This document shows, in pieces, positions 9,909 through 18,501 of a stretch of 64,000 bases of DNA. Position numbers and translations under genes: made by a program. A model generated the notes under the pieces. That model saw only the letters and a list, made by a program, of their open reading frames with translations. It had not been told where the DNA came from and did not search any database. Within the stretch, counting starts at the first letter, position 1. Every line of letters begins with the position of its first letter. The DNA is from Hartmannibacter diazotrophicus (GTDB taxonomy: Bacteria > Pseudomonadota > Alphaproteobacteria > Rhizobiales > Pleomorphomonadaceae): the NCBI RefSeq assembly GCF_900231165.1, contig NZ_LT960614.1:1920550-1984549 (forward strand). Direction: 5' to 3'.

Positions 9909-9961
9909 TCGGACTGGACGGAACGGTCGGCGCGTGAGCGCTGATCGCCGGGACTGAATTG

Positions 9962-9992
9962 CAGCCGGATGCCTATGGTGTCCGGCTGTTTT
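9962..9992 (+). terminator. rho-independent terminator of the aap operon
   Basis: CAGCCGGA and TCCGGCTG pair perfectly with an 11-base loop and are followed at once by TTTT. Confidence 0.8.
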
Positions 9993-10095
9993 CGTATCCT
10001 CCGGCTGCTGCCGCGACAGCGGAATCGTCTGGCATCCACGATGTCGGGTGGTAATCTTCGCGAACTGTGATTTGGGGCGGGGAGGAACGGGATCG

Positions 10096-10491
10096 ATGAA
10101 AAAGGGATACAAGGCACTGCTCGACGAGGCGAATGCGCTGATCGAAACCCTGCCCCTGGAAGACGCCATGGCGCTGCACGGGGCGGAGGATGTGCTCTTT
10201 GTCGACCTGCGGGACCGGCGCGAACTGGAACGGGAAGGGCGTATCCCGGGTGCCTTTCATTGCCCGCGCGGCATGCTGGAATTCTGGATCGATCCCGAGA
10301 GCCCCTATCACAAGACGCTGTTCGCCGAGCCCAAGCGCTTCGTCTTTTATTGCGCCAGCGGCTGGCGGTCGGCCCTTGCCACGAAGGCGGCTGCCGAGAT
10401 GGGGCTTGAGAACGTCGCCCATGTCGGTGGCGGCTATAACGCCTGGAAGGCAGCCGGCGGCCCGACGGAGACGCTCGAGAAGAAGGACTGA
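10096..10491 (+). CDS. rhodanese-like domain protein
   Basis: A single-domain rhodanese of 131 residues. The active-site loop is CASGWRS in VFYCASGWRSALATKAAAEMG, with the cysteine near residue 91 positioned to carry a persulfide. The upstream VDLRDRRELEREGRIPGAFHCPRG strand-helix is the CH2A motif of the fold. It may act as a sulfurtransferase, but the substrate is unknown. The ATG at 10096 follows GGGGAGGAA, a good ribosome-binding site; the frame extends to 10048 without support. It ends convergent with the GNAT gene, with which its last bases abut. Confidence 0.85.
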   Translation: MKKGYKALLDEANALIETLPLEDAMALHGAEDVLFVDLRDRRELEREGRIPGAFHCPRGMLEFWIDPESPYHKTLFAEPKRFVFYCASGWRSALATKAAAEMGLENVAHVGGGYNAWKAAGGPTETLEKKD

Positions 10492-10971
10492 TCAGCCGGC
10501 CAGCCGGTAGATCATGCGGCCGTTCCGCTTGCCTTGCTCATCGGTCCGGGCAAAGCCGCATTTTTCCAGCACGTGGCTGCTCGCAAGATTGTCGGGGCTG
10601 CATTCGGCGTGGATCGGTGCTCGCGGGGCGTCGGCCTTGAGCCAGTGCAAGAGGCCGCGCAGCGCTTCGGTTGCGTAACCCTTGCCCCGATAGTCGTGGC
10701 CAATCCAGTAGCCGACTTCAATGTCGGTCCCCTCTTCGCGTGCGCAAACAACGCCGACCAGAGCGAAACCGTTGTGCAGGCCAAAGAAGGTCCACGGTGC
10801 GCCGTTGGCTGCAATCAGCGCCATTGCGTCGTCACTGGTGAAGGGAGATGGCAGATCGTCCATCGCTCCCGTGATGGACGGATCGTCGGTCAGGTGCCGC
10901 AGCGGCTCGCAATCGGGGCGGGCGAGGGGATAGGCCTCAAGCCGCACGGTGCGAAAGCCGGAGACCAGCAT
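10492..10971 (-). CDS. GNAT family N-acetyltransferase (RimJ/RimL-like)
   Basis: A protein of 159 residues of the Acetyltransf_3 type. The opening TVRLEAYPLARPDCEPLRHLTDDP is characteristic, and the acetyl-CoA loop is GYWIGHDYRGKGYATEALRGLLHW, followed by ECSPDNLASSHVLEKCGF. The substrate is not predictable. It starts five bases after the SDR stop on the same strand, so the two probably share a transcript. Confidence 0.85.
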   Translation of the reverse strand: MLVSGFRTVRLEAYPLARPDCEPLRHLTDDPSITGAMDDLPSPFTSDDAMALIAANGAPWTFFGLHNGFALVGVVCAREEGTDIEVGYWIGHDYRGKGYATEALRGLLHWLKADAPRAPIHAECSPDNLASSHVLEKCGFARTDEQGKRNGRMIYRLAG

Positions 10972-10975
10972 CGGC

Positions 10976-11731
10976 TCATTCTTCCGGCAGAGGCATCTGC
11001 GGCACGAGCCACTCGTCGGTCGGGAAGTCGTAGATCAAACCCGTGCGCGACTGCTCCGGCGCCACCATTTCAAGGACGAAGGGCGCGAGGTCTTCCGGCG
11101 TTTTCAGGATCATCGGGTCTTCGCCCGGCATGGCCTGCGCCCGCATGCGGGTGCGCAGCGCGCCCGGATTGAGCAGGTTGGCCCGCACGTTGCTCGTCGT
11201 AGCATTCTCCGCCGCATAGGTACGCACCATGACTTCGAGCGCCGCCTTGGAGACCGCATAAGGCCCCCAGTAGGCCCGGCACTTGTGCGCGGCGCCCGAG
11301 GTGACGAAGACCGCGCGGCCCGCAGGCGACTGCCGCAGCAGCGGGTCGAAGGAGCGGATCAGGCGCCAGTTGGCGTCGATATTGACCCGCATGACCTCGT
11401 CCCAGCGCTTGGGATCGACATGGCCAAGCGGCGAGAGCGGCCCGAGGACGCCGGCATTGCCGACGAGAACGTCGAGCCGGCCGTAGCGCTCGTAGACCGT
11501 CAGACCCAGCCGGTCGATGGCCGGGCTGTCGGTGAGATCCATCGGAACGAGCGTGGCGCTGCCGCCGGCGGCCTGGATTTCGTCGTCAAGTTCCTCAAGG
11601 CCGCCCTGCGTGCGCGCCACGGCGATGACGTGGTGGCCAGCCTTGGCGAGCTCCAAGGCAATGGCACGCCCGATGCCACGCGAGGCACCGGTCACCAGCG
11701 CGATACGGTTGTCCATGGTTTCGGTGGCCAT
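10976..11731 (-). CDS. short-chain dehydrogenase/reductase
   Basis: A classical SDR of about 251 residues. The cofactor loop TGASRGIG is near 14-21, the NAG motif lies in VLVGNAGVLGP, and the catalytic serine and YxxxK sit in VFVTSGAAH and WGPYAVSKAALE. It is an NAD(P)-dependent oxidoreductase of unknown substrate. The ATG opening MATETMDNR is preferred for its GGAG site ten bases upstream; an ATG six codons earlier also exists. In Hyphomicrobiales an SDR commonly follows purF, as here, and the two may be co-transcribed. Confidence 0.87.
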   Translation of the reverse strand: MATETMDNRIALVTGASRGIGRAIALELAKAGHHVIAVARTQGGLEELDDEIQAAGGSATLVPMDLTDSPAIDRLGLTVYERYGRLDVLVGNAGVLGPLSPLGHVDPKRWDEVMRVNIDANWRLIRSFDPLLRQSPAGRAVFVTSGAAHKCRAYWGPYAVSKAALEVMVRTYAAENATTSNVRANLLNPGALRTRMRAQAMPGEDPMILKTPEDLAPFVLEMVAPEQSRTGLIYDFPTDEWLVPQMPLPEE

Positions 11732-11768
11732 GACGCGCGGGAACTCCAATCGAACGGTTGAACTGGGA

Positions 11769-13253
11769 TCAGGAGACGTCCGACAGCAGCGAAAGCTGGC
11801 GGATGTTGTTGGGGCCGGAGCGGTCGGTCAGCACTGTCGGGTAGTCGCCGGTAAAGCAGGCATCGCAATACTGCGGAATGTCGTTGTTCCGCCGCGCCTC
11901 GCCCACAGCGCGGTAAAGGCCGTCGATCGACAGGAACGCCAGGCTGTCCACGTTGATGTAGGACGCCATTTCGCTGATCGACATGCGCGAGGCGAGCAGC
12001 TTGCCCTTCTCCGGCGTATCGACGCCATAGAAGCAGGAATCCTTCGTCGGAGGGCTGGCGATGCGCATGTGCACCTCGGACGCTCCGGCATCGCGCACCA
12101 TCTGCACGATCTTGAGGGACGTCGTGCCGCGCACGATGGAGTCGTCGACGAGAACGACGCGCTTGCCGGCGATCACCGCCCGGTTGGCGTTGTGCTTCAG
12201 CTTGACGCCCATGTTGCGGATCTGGTCCGACGGCTCGATGAAGGTGCGCCCGACGTAGTGGTTGCGGATGATACCCAGATCGAACGGAATGCCGGACGCC
12301 TCGGCAAAGCCGATCGCAGCCGGGGTGCCGGAATCGGGCACCGGAACCACGACGTCGGCGTCCACCGGCATTTCCCGGGCAAGCTCTTCGCCAATGCGCT
12401 TGCGCACATTGTAGACGCTCGTGCCGCCGTGAACCGAATCCGGCCGCGCGAAATAGACATACTCGAAGATGCAGAAACGCGAGCGCTGGCTCTCGAAGGG
12501 GCGGATGCTTTCGACGCCATCGGGCGTGATGACCACCATCTCGCCGGGCTCGACCTCGCGCAGGAAGCGGGCGCCGATGATGTCGAGGGCGCAGGTTTCC
12601 GACGCGAGCACCGTCGCCCCGTCGAGGTGGCCAAGCACCAGCGGGCGGATGCCGAGCGGATCGCGGCAGCCGATGAGCTTCTTCTCCGAGACGCAGACGA
12701 GCGAATAGGCCCCCTCGATCCGCTTCAGCGCATCGATGATGCGGTCGACCAGATGCTCCTTGGCACTCGTCGCGATGAGATGGAGGATCGTTTCCGTGTC
12801 GGAGGTCGACTGGAAGATCGACCCGCGCCGCTGCAACTCCTTCTGGAGGGTCAGGGCGTTGGTGAGGTTGCCGTTGTGCGCTACGGCAAAGCCGCCGCCG
12901 GCGAATTCGGCAAAGAGCGGCTGGACGTTGCGGATGCCGCTGTCGCCGGTCGTCGAATAGCGGTTGTGGCCGATGGCGCGGTCGCCGGGCAGGCGCGCGA
13001 TGACCGAGGGCTTGGTGAAATTGTCGTCGACGAGGCCGACGTGGCGTTCGGTGTAGAACTGCGTGCCGTCATAGGTGCAGATGCCGGCCGCTTCCTGCCC
13101 CCGGTGCTGGAGCGCATGCAGTCCGAGCGCCGTCAGTGCCGCGGCGTTCTGCGCCCCGAACACGCCGAACACACCGCATTCCTCGTGAAAGCGATCGTCA
13201 TCGCCGCCATCCGCGCCCTCGCGGGCGAAGGGATGCAAGGAGAAATCACTCAT
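11769..13253 (-). CDS. purF: amidophosphoribosyltransferase
   Basis: Catalyses the first committed step of purine synthesis: PRPP plus glutamine to 5-phosphoribosylamine. The glutaminase nucleophile is Cys26 in EECGVFGVFG after a short propeptide-like leader, as in B. subtilis-type enzymes that are processed to expose the cysteine. The PRPP loop VVLVDDSIVRGTTS and the upstream GDSGIRNVQPLF and AVAHNGNLTN glutaminase motifs are intact. A CDACFTGDYP segment near the C-terminus fits the class that binds an iron-sulfur cluster. The start MSDFSLHP has GGAG nine bases upstream. Length 494 is normal. Confidence 0.95.
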   Translation of the reverse strand: MSDFSLHPFAREGADGGDDDRFHEECGVFGVFGAQNAAALTALGLHALQHRGQEAAGICTYDGTQFYTERHVGLVDDNFTKPSVIARLPGDRAIGHNRYSTTGDSGIRNVQPLFAEFAGGGFAVAHNGNLTNALTLQKELQRRGSIFQSTSDTETILHLIATSAKEHLVDRIIDALKRIEGAYSLVCVSEKKLIGCRDPLGIRPLVLGHLDGATVLASETCALDIIGARFLREVEPGEMVVITPDGVESIRPFESQRSRFCIFEYVYFARPDSVHGGTSVYNVRKRIGEELAREMPVDADVVVPVPDSGTPAAIGFAEASGIPFDLGIIRNHYVGRTFIEPSDQIRNMGVKLKHNANRAVIAGKRVVLVDDSIVRGTTSLKIVQMVRDAGASEVHMRIASPPTKDSCFYGVDTPEKGKLLASRMSISEMASYINVDSLAFLSIDGLYRAVGEARRNNDIPQYCDACFTGDYPTVLTDRSGPNNIRQLSLLSDVS

Positions 13254-13419
13254 CGGCAGCACTCCGGGCCACAAAACTGGAACGGCTGTAACTTTTGGGG
13301 GCAGCGAAAGCAACCCTGAACCGGCTCATATCCGCCATGTGCTCATTGCAGGGGCGCAATTCAACTCGCCGGTCTGCCCCGGAACGGTTGTACAGCCCGG
13401 ATTTGCTGCAAAGACTTGA

Positions 13420-13484
13420 GCAAAAACCGCAACGGTCTTTCGAACCAGCGATGCAAATCCTTGCCGCGCAACCGCGGTTTTTGC
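13420..13484 (-). promoter_or_regulatory. long-range inverted repeat in the purF leader
   Basis: GCAAAAACCGC (13420-13430) and GCGGTTTTTGC (13474-13484) are perfect complements separated by 43 bases, between the cvpA stop and the purF start. It could form a leader stem or end the cvpA transcript. Confidence 0.4.
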
Positions 13485-13551
13485 TTCAGGACGCAGGCGC
13501 CGGCACGGACGGTACATCATCGGCTCTCTTCCGTCCCGGAAGCCGCGGGCT

Positions 13552-14187
13552 CTACTGTTCGCCGGTCGACTGGATCAGCTGATCGAGGCCGTTCTGCTCG
13601 TTCTTCTTGTAGTCGCTGTCGTTGGCGGGCGTCTCGGTCGTGTTTGTCGCGGGAGCCGTGGTGTTGCGTTCCGGATTGCGGAACTGGTCAAGCACCGCCT
13701 GTTCCGGATCGGCCGGCAGCGCGGCCTGGAGCTGGTTGCCGAGGGCGATCAGCAAGGGGCGCGACTTGGCCTCCGCGATCCAGCGCGGATAGGTGTCGAT
13801 ATCCGGCATGAACCAAGTGAAGAACATCATGCCCACCACGACCAGAAGCAGGCCGCGCAGGGCACCGAAGACAAACCCGAGCGTCCGGTCGAGCGCGCCG
13901 ATGCGGCTGTCCAGCACGAGGTCGGAGATGCGCATCGTGATGAAGCTGACGATCAGCAGCGTGATGAGAAAGATGCTGCCTGCCGCGACCGCGATCTGGA
14001 TCGGCTTGTAGCTGATGTGCTGCTGCACATAGGGCAGGAGGTCGTCATAGAAGAGATAGGCTGCCCCCGCGGCGGCAATCCAGGAGACGATGGACAGGAC
14101 CTCGCGCACAAAGCCGCGGATCATCGCCAGAACCGCCGAAATCATCATAATGACCAGCAGGATTCCGTCGAGCAGCGTAATCGGCAT
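13552..14187 (-). CDS. cvpA: CvpA family membrane protein
   Basis: A 211-residue protein with four hydrophobic helices in its first 125 residues, starting MPITLLDGILLVIMM. The GFVREVLSIVSWIAA segment after helix one is the CvpA hallmark. It has a hydrophilic tail rich in Thr and Asn. CvpA proteins were first linked to colicin V export and are now associated with envelope homeostasis; adjacency to purF is a conserved arrangement. The earlier in-frame ATG at 14322 would add an Arg/Pro-rich leader, so the ATG at 14187 is used. Confidence 0.9.
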   Translation of the reverse strand: MPITLLDGILLVIMMISAVLAMIRGFVREVLSIVSWIAAAGAAYLFYDDLLPYVQQHISYKPIQIAVAAGSIFLITLLIVSFITMRISDLVLDSRIGALDRTLGFVFGALRGLLLVVVGMMFFTWFMPDIDTYPRWIAEAKSRPLLIALGNQLQAALPADPEQAVLDQFRNPERNTTAPATNTTETPANDSDYKKNEQNGLDQLIQSTGEQ

Positions 14188-14583
14188 CGTTCTACTTCCA
14201 CTTCCCCCGAGAAAGGCGCGCCGGCTCCCGTTCGGGGTTGGACGCCTTCCGAATGTCTTTCCGCTTCGGCCCGGACGATACGCTCCCGACGACACGTTCC
14301 GGCTGGCCACGTCGACCGACAATCCTCATGTCGCGGGCAAAATGCACCGCCATGTCGGGCGCACCCGCGATCCGATGCGATCCACCGGCGGCCATCCGTG
14401 CCCCGTCCTCCGGCAAGAAAGGAGGATGGATCGCACCCTCCACCAGAGCCGCCCGGCGGAACGCCCTGCCGCAGTGTATGGCCGCAAGGTAAACGCTAGC
14501 CACGAATCGCGCCAGCATCACGCAGTCTTATTAACCTTGGCAGATTGCAGACACCATATTTTTCGGCATGGCACAAGCGCCGC
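14188..14583. other. gene-free cvpA-radA interval
   Basis: No recognisable gene. A minus-strand frame of 109 codons (14192-14521) runs through it but its Arg/Pro/Gly-rich translation matches nothing I know. The interval probably holds the cvpA promoter. Confidence 0.4.
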
Positions 14584-15996
14584 TCACTCCGCCGCCCGCC
14601 CCATCTGTTCCTGCCTTCCATGCGCTCTCGCCGCCACGCGGGCGACGAGATCGGCAAGCTGCTCGACCGTGTCGAGCCTCATGGGAGAGGGGCCGCGCTC
14701 CTCGCCGCCCCGGCTTGCGGGGGCAACGGCGGTCATAAATCCGAGTTTCTCCGCTTCCTTCAGTCGCAGCATGGCGTGGGCGACCGGGCGCACGAGACCG
14801 GAAAGGCTCACTTCGCCAAAGAAGACGCTGGTCGGGTCGAGCGTCGCACCGGCAAGGGAAGAGACGAGAGCGGCGGCAACGGCAAGATCGGCCGCCGGTT
14901 CCTGGATGCGCAGGCCGCCGGCGATGTTGAGATAGACATCGTGCTGGCCGAAGCGCACGCCGCAATGGGCTTCGAGCACGGCGAGGATCATGGAAAGGCG
15001 CGCGCTGTCCCAGCCGATGACGGCGCGGCGCGGCGTGCCGAGGGGCGAGGGCGCCACGAGGGCCTGGACCTCGACGAGGACCGGGCGGGTGCCCTCCATG
15101 CCGGCAAAGACGGCCGCGCCCGGGCTCGCGCGGCTGCGTTCGCCAAGGAAAAGCTCGGACGGATTGGGCACCTCGCGCAGGCCCTTGCCGGTCATTTCGA
15201 AGACGCCGATCTCGTCGGTCGGGCCGAAGCGGTTCTTGACCGCGCGCAGGATGCGGAAGTGACCGGCGTTGTCGCCCTCGAAATAGAGGACGGCGTCGAC
15301 CATGTGCTCGACGACGCGCGGACCCGCGATGGTGCCCTCCTTGGTGACGTGGCCGACGAGGACGACGGTTGCGCCGCTCTCCTTGGCATAGCGGATCAGC
15401 GCCTGGGCGGACGTGCGCACCTGCGCCACCGATCCGGGCGCGGATTCGGCCATTTCCGTCCAGATCGTCTGGATGGAATCGATAATCACGAGGGCGGGGC
15501 GCTCGCCGGCTTCCAGCGTCGTCAGGATGTCCTCGACGCTGGTCTCGGCGGCAAGCTGCAACGGTGCATCCAGAAGGCCGAGGCGTTCGGCCCGAAGGCG
15601 AACCTGCGCGACGGCTTCCTCGCCGGAGATATAGACGACCCGCTGGCCCCGGCGGGCAAGTTCCGCGGCGGCCTGGATCAGGATGGTCGACTTGCCGATG
15701 CCGGGATCGCCGCCGACGAGCAGGGCCGACCCGCGCACGAAGCCGCCGCCGGTGACCCGGTCGAACTCACCGATTCCCGAGACGATGCGCGGCGCGCTGT
15801 CCGTCGCGCCGACGAGCGGCAGCAGGGGCACGACCCGGCCCCGGCGCGGCTTGCGGCCCGGACCGCCGCCGATGCCGCCGCCGTCCATCTCCTCGACGAT
15901 CGAGTTCCACTCGCCGCAGGCCTCGCATTTGCCTGCCCATTTGGTGGTGACGCCGCCGCAGTGCTGACAGACAAATCGTGCGTTTCGCTTGGCCAT
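14584..15996 (-). CDS. radA: DNA repair protein RadA
   Basis: A 470-residue RecA-like branch-migration protein acting in recombinational repair. It has an N-terminal C4 zinc finger (Cys10, Cys13, Cys24, Cys27), Walker A GGDPGIGKST at 95-104, Walker B in ALVIIDSIQTIW, the RadA-specific KNRFG motif in AVKNRFGPTDEIG, and a Lon-like C-terminal domain with the PSPLGTPRRAVIGWD segment. Length and motifs are normal. It lies upstream of cvpA and purF, a conserved alphaproteobacterial order. Confidence 0.95.
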   Translation of the reverse strand: MAKRNARFVCQHCGGVTTKWAGKCEACGEWNSIVEEMDGGGIGGGPGRKPRRGRVVPLLPLVGATDSAPRIVSGIGEFDRVTGGGFVRGSALLVGGDPGIGKSTILIQAAAELARRGQRVVYISGEEAVAQVRLRAERLGLLDAPLQLAAETSVEDILTTLEAGERPALVIIDSIQTIWTEMAESAPGSVAQVRTSAQALIRYAKESGATVVLVGHVTKEGTIAGPRVVEHMVDAVLYFEGDNAGHFRILRAVKNRFGPTDEIGVFEMTGKGLREVPNPSELFLGERSRASPGAAVFAGMEGTRPVLVEVQALVAPSPLGTPRRAVIGWDSARLSMILAVLEAHCGVRFGQHDVYLNIAGGLRIQEPAADLAVAAALVSSLAGATLDPTSVFFGEVSLSGLVRPVAHAMLRLKEAEKLGFMTAVAPASRGGEERGPSPMRLDTVEQLADLVARVAARAHGRQEQMGRAAE

Positions 15997-16190
15997 GGAT
16001 CTCTCGATGCTGCAGAATCAACTGCATCAGACCAGAATGTTCCTGTTTTGTCCATTGCTGTTCGCGGGAATTCTTCTTGGAACATCAGTCCATGGATCGC
16101 CCGCGGCGATCCCGGTGCATGGGAGCGAGGACCCGCAGCGGGGCGCCCGATGGTCTGACCGGGCGCCCTTCGTATGGGTTCACCCGGTCA

Positions 16191-17831
16191 TCAGACTGGC
16201 TCGGTCCGCAGGCCCTTGAAGATCGCCCAGCACATCAGGAGAAGCACCAGAGTGAAGGGCAGGCCGGTCGAGATCACCATCGCCTGCAGCGCACTGAGCC
16301 CGCCGCCGATCAGCAGCACGATCGCCACCGCACCCTCGAAGGTGGCCCAGAACACGCGCTGCGGCACAGGCGCGTCGACCTTGCCGCCGGCGGTGATGGT
16401 GTCGATCACCAGCGAGCCTGAGTCCGACGAGGTGACGAAGAAGACGATCACCAGCACGATCGCGATCACGGAGGTAATCGAGGAGAAGGGCAGGCCTTCC
16501 AGCATCGCGAACAGCGACAGCGGCGGATTGTAGCTGTCGATCACATTGGCCTTCACCGCCGATGACGCAGGATCCGACAGCACCTGGTCGATGGCGACGC
16601 CGCCGAAGACCGCCATCCACAGGACGCAGACGAGCGAGGGAATGATCAGGACGCAGGTGATGAATTCACGCACCGTGCGCCCGCGCGAGACACGGGCGAT
16701 GAACATACCCACGAACGGCGACCACGAGATCCACCAGGCCCAGTAGAAGGCGGTCCAGCCGTCGCGATAGGCATCGTCGGTCCGCCCGATCGGATTGGAC
16801 AGAGGGATGATGTCCTTGGCATAGGCGACCAGGCCCTGGCCGAAATCGGTGAGGATCAGCACGGTCGGGCCGACAAAAAGCACGAACAGCAGCAGCAGCG
16901 CCGCGATGGCCATGTTGATCTCCGACAGGAGCTTCACCCCGCCGTCCAGCCCGCGCAGGACCGAGAACAGGGCGATGCCGGTGATCGCGGTGATCAGGAC
17001 GACCTGCACCGGGATACTGATCGGGATGCCGAAGACATGGTTGAGCCCGGCATTGGCCTGCTGCGCGCCGAAGCCGAGTGAGGTGGCAAGGCCGAAGAGC
17101 GTGGCGAAGACGGCGAGGATGTCGATGACATGGCCGGTCCAGCCCCAGATGCGTTCGCCGAAAATCGGGTAGAAGGCCGAACGGATCGTCAGCGGCAGGC
17201 CCTTGTTGAACGAGAACAACGCCAGCGCCAGGGCGACGATGGCATAGATGGCCCAGGGATGCAGGCCCCAGTGATAGATCGTCGCCGCAAGCCCCATCGC
17301 CTTGGCCTGATCCACATTCGCGGCGATGATGTTGCCGTCGGCGTCGAAGGGGGAGGGCGTGCCGAGCGGGCTCGAGATCGCCATGTGATAGACCGGCTCG
17401 AGCACGCCGAAGAACATCAGCCCTATGCCCATGCCGGCGGCAAACAGCATCGCGAACCAGCCGATATAGGTGAAATCGGGCTTGGCATCCTTGCCGCCCA
17501 GCCGGACTTTCCCCCAGGGGCTGACGATCAGGAACAGGCAGAAGATGACGAAGATGTTGGCCGAGGTGAGGAAGAACCAGTCGAAGGTCGAGGTCAGCCA
17601 CGGTCGCAGCCAGCCGAAGACCGCTCCGGCCTGCTCGGGCAGCGCCAGCGCGTAGAAGACGAAGGCGACGATGCTCAGCGCCGAGACCATGAAGACGGGA
17701 TTGTGGACGTCGAAGCCGAACGGCCCCACTTGTCCCTCCAGATTGTCCTGGCCGATCTCGTAATCGGTGTAGATAAGACCGGTATGCCCTTCCGGAGCGG
17801 GTATGCCTGCAGTGTCTCCAGCATTCGACAT
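16191..17831 (-). CDS. BCCT family betaine/carnitine/choline-type transporter
   Basis: A 546-residue protein with twelve predicted helices. The MGIGLMFFGVLEPVYHM segment is the glycine-rich substrate stretch, and WTAFYWAWWISWSPFVGMFIARVSRGRTVREF is the signature tryptophan-rich BCCT box. It most likely imports a quaternary ammonium osmoprotectant using sodium or protons. Substrate cannot be fixed without the binding-site comparison. It follows the universal stress protein gene by 51 bases on the same strand and probably shares its message. Confidence 0.9.
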   Translation of the reverse strand: MSNAGDTAGIPAPEGHTGLIYTDYEIGQDNLEGQVGPFGFDVHNPVFMVSALSIVAFVFYALALPEQAGAVFGWLRPWLTSTFDWFFLTSANIFVIFCLFLIVSPWGKVRLGGKDAKPDFTYIGWFAMLFAAGMGIGLMFFGVLEPVYHMAISSPLGTPSPFDADGNIIAANVDQAKAMGLAATIYHWGLHPWAIYAIVALALALFSFNKGLPLTIRSAFYPIFGERIWGWTGHVIDILAVFATLFGLATSLGFGAQQANAGLNHVFGIPISIPVQVVLITAITGIALFSVLRGLDGGVKLLSEINMAIAALLLLFVLFVGPTVLILTDFGQGLVAYAKDIIPLSNPIGRTDDAYRDGWTAFYWAWWISWSPFVGMFIARVSRGRTVREFITCVLIIPSLVCVLWMAVFGGVAIDQVLSDPASSAVKANVIDSYNPPLSLFAMLEGLPFSSITSVIAIVLVIVFFVTSSDSGSLVIDTITAGGKVDAPVPQRVFWATFEGAVAIVLLIGGGLSALQAMVISTGLPFTLVLLLMCWAIFKGLRTEPV

Positions 17832-17882
17832 GTGCCGTCCTCCTCTCGCTCGTTTCGGGTTTGTAGAGTGATGGTCCTGCGC

Positions 17883-18299
17883 TCAGCCGCGCACCAGGAA
17901 GACCGAAGCCCGGGCGTGGTTGGCCAGATAGCCACCGTGCGAGGACCAGACGTAGTCGGTCACATTCGGAATGTGGGTCGCCATCACCACCAGATCGGCG
18001 CCGGTTTCCTCGGCGGCCTGGGTCAGCTGGCTGTCGAGATCGATCGCCGGGTCGTTGGCGACAATCATATGGGTTTGGGCGCTGTGGCCATGTGCATCGG
18101 CCTGAGCCGCTGCGAATTGTTTCAGCTTCTCGCTGTATTCCGCCGGGTTGTGCCCCAGTTCTCCAGGTTCAGGGCTGGTGACGCCGACATAGGTGACTGT
18201 GGCATTATTGGATTTTGCCAATTCGGCTGCGATGTTCAACGCCTTGCCCATGGAGGGCGTGTGACGCAAATCCACCGGAATCATGATTTTTTTGAACAT
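17883..18299 (-). CDS. universal stress protein UspA family
   Basis: A single-domain Usp of 138 residues. It starts MFKKIMIPVDLRH, with the Asp of the nucleotide-binding strand, then TVTYVGVTSP, and GADLVVMATHIPN, with a late A-x-x-SVFLVRG strand. The usual G-2x-G-9x-G ATP signature is degenerate (SSHGGYLANHARASVFLV), so ATP binding is uncertain. Two further in-frame ATGs lie 9 and 15 bases upstream; GAGG placement favours MFKK. The pairing with an osmolyte-type transporter recalls TeaD beside TeaABC in Halomonas, which suggests regulation of transport; that role is inference. Confidence 0.85.
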   Translation of the reverse strand: MFKKIMIPVDLRHTPSMGKALNIAAELAKSNNATVTYVGVTSPEPGELGHNPAEYSEKLKQFAAAQADAHGHSAQTHMIVANDPAIDLDSQLTQAAEETGADLVVMATHIPNVTDYVWSSHGGYLANHARASVFLVRG

Positions 18300-18501
18300 A
18301 GACTTCATCCTCATGTCTCCGTGAGGACCAGCCTAGGGGGGCGATGCCGGCCTGTCCACCGGCAGACGCTAAGACGTCATACAAATTTTTCCGAAAGACG
18401 GTCGTTCGCCGGAGACGTTCCGTCGTCCGCAATCGTTCCAGGGTCGACCCAGACAACAGCCGTTTGGGTCCGCCCCCCGAACTCGCGGCGCAAGGACGAT
18501 C

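Noticed and set aside
11517-13319. 600-codon open frame opposite purF
   Set aside because: It lies entirely antisense to purF and its neighbours and translates to Arg/Asp/His-rich sequence without motifs; such frames are common opposite GC-rich genes.
14192-14521. 109-codon minus-strand frame between cvpA and radA
   Set aside because: No ribosome-binding site or motif, and a composition like chance frames; left out as a gene.
14545-16158. 537-codon frame opposite radA
   Set aside because: RadA is certain on the other strand; the antisense translation has no domain pattern.
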